DNA of 64,000 nucleotides from an uncultured Clostridia bacterium (GCA_947625375.1 CANQOC010000003.1:57972-121971); one strand, 5' to 3'; shown: positions 27,833 through 36,135, counted from the first letter of the stretch. Notes: a model not told the origin generated them from the sequence alone. Numbers and translations: made by a program.

Positions 27833-27940
27833 GGGCGCAGTCCGGCGCGCTTTGCGCGCGAACGAAAAGCGGGAAAACGCCCGCCGGAGTTTTCCCGATG
27901 TTTTCGTTCAGACAGCCGCCGGCGGTCTCGGACTGCACCC
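27833..27940 (-). repeat. Cloverleaf repeat element, copy 1
   Basis: Closing stem GGGCGCAGTCC (27833-27843) with GGACTGCACCC (27930-27940), one mismatch. Inside are three hairpins: CGCGC-TTT-GCGCG (about 27846-27858), a long stem from AACGAAAA (27861) to TTTTCGTT (27908) with an inner GGGAAAAC/GTTTTCCC helix, and a CCGCCGGCGG arm (about 27911-27928). Arm order is the reverse of copies 2 and 3. Confidence 0.8.
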
Positions 27941-28320
27941 GGAGTAGTGTGGCGCCGCACTGCCGGAATAAGGAATTCGCTTCGCTCATACTATCTTGAG
28001 TCACCCCACCCCGACCCTCCCCTCGAGGGGAGGGAGTTGTGAGGGAGCTTAAGAGCGGTATATAAAATTTGCGAAGACGGTGCACTGCCTTATAAAAGGT
28101 ATTCGCTGACGCTCATGCTATTTTTAGACTCCCACCCGTCACAAACCCGACGAAATTCCGGTGTGAGCGAAGCGAAACACACAACGACGCTCACCAAAAG
28201 TATTAGTTATATCAAAGTATATTGCGTCGTTTGCCTCCCACATGGGAGGGGGGTATGCGTCGCCAACCTTTTGCTCCTTGTAATTCTGACATCTGATAAT
28301 CTGACTTCTGCTCTCTGAAA

Positions 28321-28430
28321 GGGCGCCGTCCGCGGCAGCCGGAGGCTGCCGAAACGAAAGAAGCAGAAAAACTCCCGGCAGAGTTTTTCTGCTTCTTTCG
28401 TTAGCGCGCTTCGCGCGCCGGACAGCGCCT
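28321..28430 (+). repeat. Cloverleaf repeat element, copy 2
   Basis: Closing stem GGGCGCCGTCCG (28321-28332) with CGGACAGCGCCT (28419-28430). Arms: CGGCAGCC-GGA-GGCTGCCG (28333-28351); a long hairpin from 28353 to 28402 (AACGAAAGAAGCAGAAAAAC with its complement, apical loop around CCCGGCA); GCGCGC-TTC-GCGCGC (28404-28418). All arms are perfectly or nearly perfectly paired. Confidence 0.85.
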
Positions 28431-28710
28431 TGTCAGAGAACAGAAGTGAGAGAGACAGAAGTCAGAATCGGACGGAGCCGTTTTGAGCAAGCTGGATTGC
28501 CGTGCGAATTGTTCCCCCGCCGGCAGGCGGCGTTCAAAGCCTTAGCGATGCGTTCCCCCTCCCATGCGGGAAGGGGGTCAGGGGGATAGGAGTCTGAAAA
28601 TAGCATGAGCGAAGCGAATTCCCTTTTTCAAAGTATGACGCTGCTAATGCTTTTAATATACCTGCGCAAGTGTCCTTCACAAGCCCCTCCCCCTCGCGGA
28701 GAGCGCACGT

Positions 28711-28818
28711 CAGTCAGAATACAGATATCAGAAGTCTGAGCTCAGACTTCTATCCTCTATCTTCTATCCTCCAATCTCTAAATTCTGACCTCTGACTTTC
28801 TCGTTTCTGTCCTCTGAT
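28711..28818. repeat. Degenerate TCAGA/TCTATCCTC tract upstream of nth
   Basis: Purine-phase units (GTCAGAATACAGATATCAGA) switch at AGTCTGAGCTCAGACT, a perfect palindrome, to pyrimidine-phase units (TTCTATCCTC, TCTATCTTC, TTCTGACCTC, TCTGACTTTC). It ends about 55 bp before the nth start. Confidence 0.82.
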
Positions 28819-28874
28819 TTGCCCTTGCATTTCCCTTACCTCCATGCTATACTTATCAAAAAAGGAGTGAGCTT

Positions 28875-29519
28875 ATGGTTGCGGTAAAGAGCCGGGCGGA
28901 GGAGATTGTGAGCCGCCTTGAGAGAGTCTACCCGGGGGCGCAGTGCTCCCTTGAATATGAAAAGCCGTATGAGCTTCTTATCGCCGTGCGGCTTTCGGCA
29001 CAGTGCACCGACGCGCGGGTGAATATCGTCACAAAAGAGCTTTTCAGGCGCTTCCCGACCCTCGAAAGCTTCGCCGAGGCCGACGTCGCCAAGGTCGAGG
29101 AGATAGTCAAGCCGTGCGGTCTTTTCAGGACAAAGGCCGCGAGCATCGTCGAGCTGTCGAAAAAGATTATCAGCGACTTCGGCGGAAAGGTCCCCGACAC
29201 GATGGAGGGTCTCCTGTCGCTCCCGGGAGTCGGGCGGAAGACCGCGAACCTCATTCTCGGCGACGTATATAAACAGCCTGCCGTCGTCACCGACACCCAC
29301 TGCATACGCATCTGCGGGAGACTCGGTCTTTCCGAGGGCACCGACCCGGCGCGTGTCGAAAAACAGCTCCGCGAGATTCTGCCGATGGACCGCGCGTCCG
29401 ACTTCTGCCACAGGATTGTCAATTTCGGACGCGACACCTGTACCGCGCGGAACCCGAAGTGCGGCGGCTGTCCGCTCGGGGACATCTGTGAGTACGGCGG
29501 GAAGAGGGATAAAAAATGA
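28875..29519 (+). CDS. nth: Endonuclease III (DNA glycosylase/AP lyase)
   Basis: 214 residues, full length. It removes oxidised pyrimidines and cuts the abasic site. The helix-hairpin-helix is LPGVGRKTA (116-124) with catalytic Lys122; the catalytic Asp is Asp140 in VVTDTHC. The [4Fe-4S] loop has Cys at 189, 196, 199 and 205, the standard C-x6-C-x2-C-x5-C spacing. The start at 28875 follows AAAGGAG. Its stop overlaps the next gene's ATG by 4 bp. Confidence 0.96.
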   Translation: MVAVKSRAEEIVSRLERVYPGAQCSLEYEKPYELLIAVRLSAQCTDARVNIVTKELFRRFPTLESFAEADVAKVEEIVKPCGLFRTKAASIVELSKKIISDFGGKVPDTMEGLLSLPGVGRKTANLILGDVYKQPAVVTDTHCIRICGRLGLSEGTDPARVEKQLREILPMDRASDFCHRIVNFGRDTCTARNPKCGGCPLGDICEYGGKRDKK

Positions 29520-30040
29520 GCAAGGAGCCGGTAATCGAGACCGAAAGGCTTATCCTGCGGCCGCTGACTCTCGGCGACGCCGAGGCATGTTTCGGCTGGA
29601 ACAGCGACGAAAGGGTCACAAAATATATGTCATACCCGACCTATACCGACATCGGCCAGACTGTCGATTGGATAAAGTCAACCGTTACCGACGAAAGCGA
29701 ATGGATTTGGGCGTTCGTTCTGAAAGAAGAGAACCGGGTCATCGGGACGGGGAGTATCGGACCGAGCGCCCGAATGAACGGCTATTGGGGAATCGGCTAT
29801 AATCTCCACTATGATTATTGGCACAGGGGATACTGCACCGAGGCGATGCGCGCCATAATCGACTTTGCGCACAGGGAGCTCGGCGTGAATAAGATTTGCT
29901 CAAGCCACGCGGTGGACAATCCGCGTTCCGGCAAAGTTATGGAAAAATGCGGTCTGAAATTCGACTGTTACGGAGAATACACAAAGACCGACGGCAGTCA
30001 GACATTTAGGGCCAAGTTTTATAAAATGGAACTCGAATAA
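29516..30040 (+). CDS. GNAT N-acetyltransferase (RimJ/RimL family)
   Basis: 174 residues. The opening IETERLILRPLTLGDAEACF and the acetyl-CoA loop region (YDYWHRGYCTEAMRAIIDFA, residues about 100-120) are typical of the RimJ/RimL branch, which acetylates protein N-termini or small amines. It is translationally coupled to nth by a 4-bp overlap. The acceptor substrate cannot be told from sequence. Confidence 0.85.
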   Translation: MSKEPVIETERLILRPLTLGDAEACFGWNSDERVTKYMSYPTYTDIGQTVDWIKSTVTDESEWIWAFVLKEENRVIGTGSIGPSARMNGYWGIGYNLHYDYWHRGYCTEAMRAIIDFAHRELGVNKICSSHAVDNPRSGKVMEKCGLKFDCYGEYTKTDGSQTFRAKFYKMELE

Positions 30041-30072
30041 AAATCCGCGCACGTTCTCTTAGACGGCGCGGG
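30037..30072 (-). terminator. Terminator for the minus-strand GNAT gene
   Basis: Arms CCGCGC (30045-30050) and GCGCGG (30066-30071), followed on the minus strand by ATTTTTAT. It lies between two convergent acetyltransferase genes and may serve both. Confidence 0.7.
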
Positions 30073-30537
30073 TTAATCTTTACGGTATATAACGAGGGTC
30101 ATGGCGGGGGTTATGCGGCGCGTTTCACCGGTGCGGCGGTATCCGAGCTTTTCGTAGAGATGACGGCAGGAGGCTTCTTCGAGGACGGTTTCGAGCTCCC
30201 AGCCGGAAGCGCCGTGAAGCCGCTCCGCTTCGGTGATTGCGCTCTGTGCGATGCCCCGATTGCGGTAGGGCGGCATGACAAAAACAGGCGAGATTCTCTT
30301 CGGACCGTTCCCCTTGTCGACAACGCGGATTGCGCCGACGTCCGTCCCGCCGAAATCTATGAAATAAAAATAAGTGAACGTCTGATTAAGGCGCAGGAGC
30401 GTCTTTTCCAAAGGCTCGGCGGCGAGACTCGTCTCGCTATCGCCGTATTTTTTATACATCTCGGAAAACGCTTCGACCTGCATCTTCCAAAGCCGCTCGG
30501 CGTCGCGGGCGCTTGCGCGCCTTAAGGCTATTTTCAC
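30073..30537 (-). CDS. GNAT N-acetyltransferase
   Basis: 154 residues from the GTG at 30537, chosen because GGGGTGAT sits just upstream; a TTG 30 bp further out is in frame but has no ribosome site. The start VKIALRRASARDAERLWKMQ and the motif-A region VFVMPPYRNRGIAQSAITEAERL (Arg-x-x-Gly-Ile-Ala, the acetyl-CoA pyrophosphate loop) are clear GNAT features. Substrate unknown. It faces the other acetyltransferase gene tail-to-tail and lies 51 bp from tRNA-Arg. Confidence 0.82.
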   Translation of the reverse strand: MKIALRRASARDAERLWKMQVEAFSEMYKKYGDSETSLAAEPLEKTLLRLNQTFTYFYFIDFGGTDVGAIRVVDKGNGPKRISPVFVMPPYRNRGIAQSAITEAERLHGASGWELETVLEEASCRHLYEKLGYRRTGETRRITPAMTLVIYRKD

Positions 30538-30588
30538 GTCATCACCCCGAAAGAAAAATCGCGGCAAGCCAAAATGACCGCCGCGAGA

Positions 30589-30665
30589 TGGCGTCGCTGA
30601 GGGGATTCGAACCTCCGACCTGCCGCTTAGGAGGCGGCCGCTCTATCCTGCTGAGCTACAACGAC
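30589..30665 (-). tRNA. tRNA-Arg (anticodon CCT)
   Basis: Read on the minus strand it gives a full cloverleaf: acceptor GTCGTTG/CAGCGAC, D-arm with TAGCTCAGCAGGATAGAGC, anticodon stem GCCGC/GCGGC with loop CTCCTAA (anticodon CCT), T-arm GGTTCGAATCC, discriminator G and an encoded CCA. It reads AGG codons. Confidence 0.96.
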
Positions 30666-30753
30666 ATTCCGCAGATTATTTTATCACACCTTTTGCGGCG
30701 TGTCAAGTGCCGCGCGCGCAGAAGTCGGAGATTAGAGAGCGTTATTTTGCGCC

Positions 30754-30860
30754 GAATTTTGTCAAAATCGACGAATTTTGGCGTCACAATTTATATAAAC
30801 CGACTATTTTCATTTTGTGACAGGATACGACATACCCCAATCGCAATTCGTGTTATAATG
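30754..30860 (+). promoter_or_regulatory. Putative 0A box and -10 upstream of the Spo0A-domain gene
   Basis: TTTGTCAAA at 30758-30766 fits the Spo0A-box consensus TTTGTCRAA, inside the dyad TTTTGTCAAAA. A consensus -10, TATAAT, is at 30854-30859 and is followed by ATGTCAAAAAA, a second partial box. No good -35 is seen, as expected for an activated promoter. Binding is inference. Confidence 0.45.
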
Positions 30861-30889
30861 TCAAAAAATGAAAGAAGGAGCGATTTTTC

Positions 30890-31273
30890 ATGGAAAACTG
30901 TTGTTATTCGGTGCCGGACGGACTTTATTGCCGGATTTGCGAGGAGCTTTTTAAGCTCGGGGTCCCGCCGCATTTAAAGGGGCATGATTATCTCATCGCG
31001 GCGGTTGCGATTGTCGCCGAAGACCCGACCGCGATTCACGCGATGACCAAGCGGGTATATCCGGCGATTGCCGAGGCGGCGCGGGCGACTCCGGCGAGCG
31101 TTGAGCGCTCAATCCGCACCGCGGTCGAGTGGACGTTCACCAACGGCGGCATCGACACCCTCCGCGACTACTTCGGACCGGCGCTGAGTCCCGCCAAGGG
31201 AAAGACCACCAACGCCGCGTTCATCATGCGCCTCGCGCTCGCGATACGGATGCGGGAGCAGAAGAAGGAGTGA
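30890..31273 (+). CDS. Orphan Spo0A C-terminal DNA-binding domain protein
   Basis: 127 residues, almost wholly the Spo0A effector domain: LGVPPHLKGHDYLIAAVAIVAEDP, then TKRVYPAIAEAARATPASVERSIRTAVEWTFTNGG, which holds the recognition helix (residues about 60-85). There is no receiver domain and no room for one upstream, since a tRNA lies 225 bp away. True Spo0A proteins are about 260 residues with a phospho-acceptor domain. This protein could bind 0A boxes without phosphorylation or act as a competitor. A candidate 0A box lies in its own upstream region. Confidence 0.88.
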   Translation: MENCCYSVPDGLYCRICEELFKLGVPPHLKGHDYLIAAVAIVAEDPTAIHAMTKRVYPAIAEAARATPASVERSIRTAVEWTFTNGGIDTLRDYFGPALSPAKGKTTNAAFIMRLALAIRMREQKKE

Positions 31274-32726
31274 GGTTGGAGGGTAGAGGTTAGAGGATGG
31301 AGGATGGAAGTCTGACTTCTGACGTCTGATATCTGTCTTCTGATAGGGTGAGGCGTCGTACTACCTCGGGCGCAGTCCGAGACCGCCGGCGGCGGTCTGA
31401 ACGAAAATCAGGAAAACCCCGGCAGGAGTTTTCCTGATATTTTCGTTTGCGCGCGAAGCGCGCCGGGCTGCGCCCTGTCAGAGAACAGAAGTGAGAGAGT
31501 CAGAGGTCAGAATCGAACGGAGCCGTTTTGAGCAAGTTGGATTGCCGTGCGAATTGTTCCCCGCCGTCAGGCGGCACGCTTGCCCGTAGCGATGCTAACC
31601 CCCTCCCATGTGGGAGGGGGTAGGGGGTAGGAGTCTAAGGATAGCATGAGCGAAGCGAATACCTTTTAGAAAGGTCGGATGCCGTTGCAGTTTTCTGTAA
31701 CGTGCGCAGGTGTTTTTCATGCCCCCTCCCCTCGAGGGGAGGGTCGGGGTGGGGTGGCTTTAGATAGCATTCGCGCAGCGAATTCCTTATAGAAAGCTAT
31801 GGCGCGGCTCTCAGATTTTTACAGTGCGACTAAGTTTCCTCGCCGTCCCCCTCCCCGTTGGGGAGTGGGTAGGGGGAGGGGGAATAGGCGCAATCACGTC
31901 GCCGCCAAGGTGACGTGATTAGCCGTCCGCCGTAAGGCGGACTCCTTATTAGCAACGTGTGGCGTCATCGCAAATTTCCCCCGCCGTCAGGCGGCACTCT
32001 CACCCTTAGCGATGAGAGCCCCCTCCCATGTGGGAGGGGGCAGGGGGCAGGAGTCTAAAAATAGCATGAGCGAAGCGAATACCTTATAGCAAAGTAGTGC
32101 GTCAGCGCGCAATTTTTCTAAAACCCGCCAAAGTGTCCTCCTTGCCAAGTACCACTCCCCTCGAGGGGAGTGGTCGTGCCGTTCACGAACGTGAACGGCC
32201 GGGTGTGGGGTGGAACCCCCTCTCTCTCACTGAGGGAGAGGGGGCAGGGGGTGTGGAAGGAAGAAAACGGAGAAACATCAAAGATGTTGCATTTAACGTC
32301 CGTCACAAAGTTGACATATAGCGAGGCATGACGCCATGCAAACTTTCCCCCGCCGTCAGGCGGCTCTTCAAACTTTGGCAACGCACAACCCCCTCCCATG
32401 TGGGAGGGGGCAGGGGGTATGAGTCTAAAAATAGTATGAGCGCAGCGAATACCTTTTTAGCGGAGCGCGGAGTCATCGCAAATTATCTGTAACGAGCACA
32501 TGTTTCCTTTTACAAAGCAGTGCAGTGTCTCACTTTCTTTTTGAATGTGCGCAGAAACCTTTATCGCGGTAGTATTTCGTCGCGCCAATTTTCCCCGCCA
32601 TCAGGCGGCTCTGTAAAGTATGGGCAGCACAACCCCCTCCCATGTGGGAGGGGGTGGGGGTGGGAGTCTAAAAATAGCATTCGCGCAGCGAATTCCTTAT
32701 TTCCACCCTCTATCCTCCACCCTCTT
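31274..32726. repeat. Mosaic intergenic repeat block 2
   Basis: No gene is supported. The block opens with an inverted purine/pyrimidine tract (31273-31346), then cloverleaf copy 3, then at least five copies of a module [CCGCCGTCAGGCGG]-[CCCTCCCATGTGGGAGGG]-[GAGTCTAAAAATAGCATGAG]-[CGAAGCGAAT]. Bases 31476-31670 repeat 28431-28625 in direct order. Bases 32097-32175 recur inverted at 57094-57173 with few mismatches. Short frames here are made of repeat DNA and lack ribosome sites. Confidence 0.85.
31368..31475 (+). repeat. Cloverleaf repeat element, copy 3
   Basis: Closing stem GGGCGCAGTCCG (31368-31379) with CGGGCTGCGCCC (31464-31475). Arms: AGACCGCC-GGC-GGCGGTCT (31380-31398); a long hairpin 31400-31447 (AACGAAAATCAGGAAAAC with its near-complement, loop CCCCGGCAGGA); GCGCGC-GAA-GCGCGC (31449-31463). 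The same architecture as copy 2, with different base pairs in two arms. Confidence 0.85.
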
Positions 32727-33638
32727 CTACCCCTTCGCAATCAGCTTCACTATCACGCACGCGATTCCGCAGAGCGGGAAGACCACCCACGACGGGTCCC
32801 AGATGCCGGCCAAAAAGCCGATGCCGAGGTAGACCGCCGTCGCGGTGAGCATAATCACGCCGCAGGCCGTGTTCGCAACGCGCTCGCGGCGCTTTTTGCG
32901 GACGACCTCCTCGCTGTCGGTGTCCTTGATTATAAGCTCGTCGCCGATGCCGCGGTTGTACTTCTTGATGTCAAACTTCGCGTGCATGATTCCGCCGTAG
33001 ATAAAAAGCCAGACTGCCGCCGCGACCGAAAAGAGCATCGGCGACGCGCCGAAGTTTTTAAACCCGTTCGGAACGGCGTCGCTCGTCAGGATGATTCCGA
33101 GAAATATAAGGAGCACCCCGCCGGCGATCAAATAGGGGAAGACCTTTGTGTCAAACCTCTCCCGCTCTTTCGCGGTATATATTTCGGGCACCGACGGGTT
33201 CGCACGCTTAAATGCGGCGTCCTTGATTCCGAAGATTATAAGCGGGATAATCCCCGCGACTGCCAAAATGAGCACCGACGCGGTGGCGAGCGCTTCCGCC
33301 GGACTGCCCCTGAAGAGGTCCGAGAACAGGGTCGACAGCGCCGGGCCGGCGATAATAAGCATTACCCCCGTCGCGATGCCTTTTGCGAAGGCGTTGTAGT
33401 GGCGGTCATATTTTTTGCGGATTTCCGCCTTGTCGACCGCGACCGGTCCCTTAATAAGCTCGTCCATCGTCACGCCGAACATATCGCAGAGCTGGATAAT
33501 CTTGTCGGTTTCGGGATATCCGCCATCGGTCTCCCATTTCGAGACCGCCTGACGCGAGACTCCGAGCCGCTCGGCGAGCTGTTCCTGCGATATCCCCGAC
33601 GACTTTCTGAGCGACTGCAAATTTTCACTGAAATTCAT
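32727..33638 (-). CDS. XRE-family regulator with C-terminal membrane domain
   Basis: 303 residues from the ATG at 33638, which has GGAGGT upstream; the open frame extends 135 bp further but crosses the promoter. The helix-turn-helix is at about 7-60 (LQSLRKSSGISQEQLAERLGVSRQAVSKWE). A short linker is followed by about six transmembrane helices from residue 85 on. One-component membrane-tethered regulators of this kind sense the envelope and bind DNA at the membrane. Its own promoter region carries repeated sites, suggesting self-control. It is followed by repeat block 2. Confidence 0.85.
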   Translation of the reverse strand: MNFSENLQSLRKSSGISQEQLAERLGVSRQAVSKWETDGGYPETDKIIQLCDMFGVTMDELIKGPVAVDKAEIRKKYDRHYNAFAKGIATGVMLIIAGPALSTLFSDLFRGSPAEALATASVLILAVAGIIPLIIFGIKDAAFKRANPSVPEIYTAKERERFDTKVFPYLIAGGVLLIFLGIILTSDAVPNGFKNFGASPMLFSVAAAVWLFIYGGIMHAKFDIKKYNRGIGDELIIKDTDSEEVVRKKRRERVANTACGVIMLTATAVYLGIGFLAGIWDPSWVVFPLCGIACVIVKLIAKG

Positions 33639-33665
33639 TTTTAATACCTCCGGTATAATATTTTT

Positions 33666-33677
33666 GGGACGCGTCCC
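33666..33677. promoter_or_regulatory. 12-bp palindrome, candidate operator
   Basis: GGGACGCGTCCC is a perfect palindrome between the -10 and the start codon of the XRE-type gene. Dimeric regulators of this family often bind such sites near their own gene. Function is inferred. Confidence 0.45.
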
Positions 33678-33701
33678 GATAAAAATACTACTCCGAAAGC
33701 C

Positions 33702-33761
33702 ATTATAGCACCACCAACATTCGGTTGCAACTTTAATTTTCCCCGCCACTTTCGGTTGCAA
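33702..33761 (-). promoter_or_regulatory. XRE-gene promoter overlapped by direct repeats
   Basis: On the minus strand TTGCAA (33730-33725), a 17-bp spacer, and TATAAT (33707-33702). The -35 lies inside TTGCAACCGAA (33720-33730), which is repeated exactly at 33751-33761, 31 bp away or about three helical turns. This is a good geometry for a pair of operator sites. Confidence 0.65.
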
Positions 33762-33807
33762 ACCGCTTGCCACGGTGTAAAAAAGGCAAAAAATTTCGCA
33801 AAACCCC

Positions 33808-33835
33808 TTGCATTTTCAGAAATATGTGGTATAAT
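33808..33835 (+). promoter_or_regulatory. Promoter of the rimP-nusA-infB operon
   Basis: TTGCAT (33808-33813), 16-bp spacer ending TGTGG, TATAAT (33830-33835). It is an extended -10 promoter in front of the long translation operon. Confidence 0.8.
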
Positions 33836-33856
33836 CTTTTTGTAATAGGTTTAAAG

Positions 33857-33886
33857 GAAAGGTTGGGATTACGGTTCCGACCTTTC
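33857..33886 (+). ncRNA. Leader hairpin upstream of rimP
   Basis: GAAAGGT (857-863) pairs with ACCTTTC (880-886) around TGGGATTACGGTTCCG, starting about 15 bases after the expected transcription start. Hairpin leaders are common before rimP-nusA operons of Firmicutes; the mechanism is unknown. Confidence 0.5.
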
Positions 33887-33947
33887 TGCATTAAGTAACT
33901 TTCCGGCGGACGTCGTTCTGACCGGAGCTTTTTGAGGGAGTGAGTTT

Positions 33948-34421
33948 ATGGCAGACAGCGCAATCGAAAGGCGGGTGCGCGAGCTTGCGGGTCCGCTCTG
34001 CGATGAGCTCGGGCTCTTTTTGTGGGACGTAAAGTTTCTGAAAGAGGGCGCGAATTGGTACCTTCGGGTGTTTATCGACAAGGACGGCGGAATTTCGCTT
34101 TCCGACTGCGAGGCGCTTCACCGCCCGCTCGACGCGCTTCTGGACGAAGCCGACCCGATTCCGCAAAGCTATACCTTCGAGGTCTGTTCTCCCGGACTCG
34201 AAAGAAAGCTTGAACGCCCCGAGCACTTTGAGGTGTGCATCGGCGACCCGATAAAGCTTCGGCTGTACAGTCCGAGGGACGGCAAAAAAGAGCTTTCCGG
34301 GACTCTTGAGGACTACGGCGGCGGCGTCATAAAGGTCGAGGGCGTCGGAGAGATTAACGTCGCCGACTGCGCCTGGATAAAGCTCGACGATGACGTCGGC
34401 TGGAACGCCGGCATATCCTGA
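33948..34421 (+). CDS. rimP: Ribosome maturation factor RimP
   Basis: 157 residues. RimP binds the 30S subunit and helps assemble its head around S12 and S19. Two domains are visible: an alpha/beta N-terminal domain (to about 85, with LFLWDVKFLKEGANWYLRVFIDKDGGISLSDCE and the turn CSPGLERKLERPEHF) and a C-terminal Sm-like beta barrel. It leads the conserved nusA-infB operon behind a promoter and leader hairpin. Confidence 0.95.
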   Translation: MADSAIERRVRELAGPLCDELGLFLWDVKFLKEGANWYLRVFIDKDGGISLSDCEALHRPLDALLDEADPIPQSYTFEVCSPGLERKLERPEHFEVCIGDPIKLRLYSPRDGKKELSGTLEDYGGGVIKVEGVGEINVADCAWIKLDDDVGWNAGIS

Positions 34422-34472
34422 ATATAAACGAAAAAACGAATGAATATAACGGGAAGGAACGGTCACAGAATT

Positions 34473-35537
34473 ATGAGCAAGGAAATTTTTGAAGCACTGA
34501 TGGGCATACAGGCTGCAAGCGGAGTACCCGCGGAGCTTCTCATCGAAAAAATCAAGAGCGGAATCCTTAAGGCGGTAAAGCGCGACTACCCCGACACCGA
34601 AAACGTCAGAATCGAGCTCGACCCCGCAACCGAGACCTTTGAAATGGCGCTTTTAAAGACGGTTGTCGACGGCGAACCCGAGGACCCCGCAAACGAAATC
34701 TCGCTCGACCGGGCGAGAACCTATAAGCCCGACATCGCCCTCGGCGACAGCTGCGAGATACCGCTTAATCCGGCGACATTCGGACGCGTCGCCGCAAGCT
34801 CGGCGAAGCAGTCGATAAGGGCGGACATCAAGCAGTTCGAGCGCGACAGGCTTGTCGAGCAGTATAAAGACAAGGAGCACGAAATCGTCTCCGCGACGGT
34901 ACAGAAAATCGAGCCGATTACCCAGAACGCGATTCTGACGGTCGACCGCGACGAGGTCTATTTCCCCCGCGTCGAACAGCTGCCGCAGGACCGCTTCCGC
35001 GCCGGAGACATTATAAAAGTATATGTCGTCGGAATCATCAACCCCGACAAAAAGCCGTCGGTAAAGATTTCGAGGACGCACAAGGACTTCGTAAAGCGGC
35101 TCTTCGAGCTCGAGGTCCCCGAAATATATGACGGCACCGTCGAGATAAAGGCGATTGCCCGCGAGGCGGGGTCGAGAAGCAAGATTGCCGTTATGAGCAA
35201 CAACCCCGACGTCGACGCAATCGGCTCCTGCATCGGACCGAAGAGGGCGAGGATTTCGGCGGTCATGAACGAGCTCGGCGGAGAAAAAATCGACCTTATC
35301 GCCTACAGCGAGGACGACGCCGAGTTTATCTCGAAGGCGCTCGCGCCGGCAGAGGTCAAGAGCGTTACTCTCGCCGAGGACGGCACAAGGAGCTGCAAGG
35401 TCGTCGTCCCCGAGAATCAGCTTTCGCTCGCCATCGGCAACAAGGGGCAGAACGCAAAGCTTGCGGCGCGCCTTACCGGCTATAAGATAGACATCGAGGC
35501 CGAGGGCGCGGGGCAAGAGGCTCCGGCGGAAGACTGA
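34473..35537 (+). CDS. nusA: Transcription termination/antitermination factor NusA
   Basis: 354 residues from the ATG at 34473 (MSKEIFEAL is the normal N-terminus; an ATG 33 bp upstream lacks a ribosome site). The N-terminal RNA-polymerase-binding domain is followed by S1 (about 125-195), KH1 (about 220-280, with GSCIGPKRARISAVMNELGGEKIDLI) and KH2 (about 290-345, LAIGNKGQNAKLAARLTGYKIDI). It lacks the acidic C-terminal repeats of E. coli NusA, as in other Firmicutes. It modulates pausing, termination and rRNA antitermination. Confidence 0.96.
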   Translation: MSKEIFEALMGIQAASGVPAELLIEKIKSGILKAVKRDYPDTENVRIELDPATETFEMALLKTVVDGEPEDPANEISLDRARTYKPDIALGDSCEIPLNPATFGRVAASSAKQSIRADIKQFERDRLVEQYKDKEHEIVSATVQKIEPITQNAILTVDRDEVYFPRVEQLPQDRFRAGDIIKVYVVGIINPDKKPSVKISRTHKDFVKRLFELEVPEIYDGTVEIKAIAREAGSRSKIAVMSNNPDVDAIGSCIGPKRARISAVMNELGGEKIDLIAYSEDDAEFISKALAPAEVKSVTLAEDGTRSCKVVVPENQLSLAIGNKGQNAKLAARLTGYKIDIEAEGAGQEAPAED

Positions 35538-35554
35538 CCGAAGGGAGTGTCCGA

Positions 35555-35833
35555 ATGAAGCCGAGAAAGATTCCGATGCGCTCGTGTATCGGCTGTTCCG
35601 AACAGAAGCCGAAGAAAGAGCTCATCAGGATAGTAAGGTCGCCGGAAGGCGAGATAAGCCTTGACCCGGTCGGGAAAAAGCCGGGGAGAGGGGCATATAT
35701 CTGCCCCGACGCCGAGTGCTTCAAAAAGGCAAGAAAGGCGCACAGACTCGAAAAGAGCTTCGAGCAGCAGATACCGCCCGAGATATATGACCGCCTTGAA
35801 GCCGAGCTTAAGGACATAGGGGTGAGCGGATGA
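35555..35833 (+). CDS. YlxR family protein (RNase P modulator RnpM)
   Basis: 92 residues. The start KIPMRSCIGCSEQKPKKELIRIVR and the centre GRGAYICPDAECFKKARK are the YlxR signature, with a basic RNA-binding surface. The Bacillus member was reported to bind RNase P RNA and lower its activity (RnpM). It sits in the standard slot between nusA and the L7Ae-like gene, and its stop overlaps that gene's ATG. Confidence 0.9.
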   Translation: MKPRKIPMRSCIGCSEQKPKKELIRIVRSPEGEISLDPVGKKPGRGAYICPDAECFKKARKAHRLEKSFEQQIPPEIYDRLEAELKDIGVSG

Positions 35834-36135
35834 GCGGGATTATCGGAACGCTTTCGATCTGCCGCCGCGCCGGAAAGCTTATCGGCGGGATGGACGAGGT
35901 AAAGGCGGCATGCCGAAGAAAGGAATCGAAGCTGGTGCTCGTCGCATCCGACTGTTCGGAAAAGTCATACCGTGAAATAAAATATATCTGTGAGAGGGAA
36001 AATGTGCCGCTTATGAAAATTCCCGACACAATGGACGGAATCGGCGAATCCGTCGGAAAAAGATGGGGAATCGTTTCCGTCAACGACGCGGGATTTGCAA
36101 AAGCCGTCACAGAAAAACTGTCCGACAGAGCTTAG
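35830..36135 (+). CDS. L7Ae/L30e-like RNA-binding protein (YlxQ type)
   Basis: 101 residues. The fold pattern LSICRRAGKLIGGMDEVKAACRRKESKLVLVASDCSEKS is that of L7Ae-family proteins, which recognise kink-turns in RNA. YlxQ is a ribosome-associated member always found before infB in Firmicutes. It starts on the ATGA shared with ylxR and is followed by a 54-bp gap before infB. Confidence 0.9.
   Translation: MSGIIGTLSICRRAGKLIGGMDEVKAACRRKESKLVLVASDCSEKSYREIKYICERENVPLMKIPDTMDGIGESVGKRWGIVSVNDAGFAKAVTEKLSDRA

Larger units (their letters stand above)
27590..28860. repeat. Mosaic intergenic repeat block 1
   Basis: No gene is supported in this gap. It is built of modules found elsewhere in the window: the boundary motif GAATTCGCTTCGCTCATGCT followed by A/T-rich ATTTTTAGACTC; palindromes CCCTCCCACATGGGAGGG and CCCTCCCCTCGAGGGGAGGG; CCGCC-GGCGG hairpins; two cloverleaf elements; and TCTGACTTC tracts. 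A direct repeat of about 165 bp occurs at 27607-27775 and 27967-28131. Bases 28111-28252 recur nearly unchanged at 56688-56829. Confidence 0.85.

Noticed and set aside
28115..28318. Small frames inside repeat blocks (also 32097-32321 and 57283-57507)
   Set aside because: They consist of palindromic repeat modules, lack ribosome sites and differ between repeat copies.
31550..32700. Possible CRISPR array
   Set aside because: The modules recur at irregular spacing, are themselves palindromic and partly inverted, and have no uniform spacers or cas genes.
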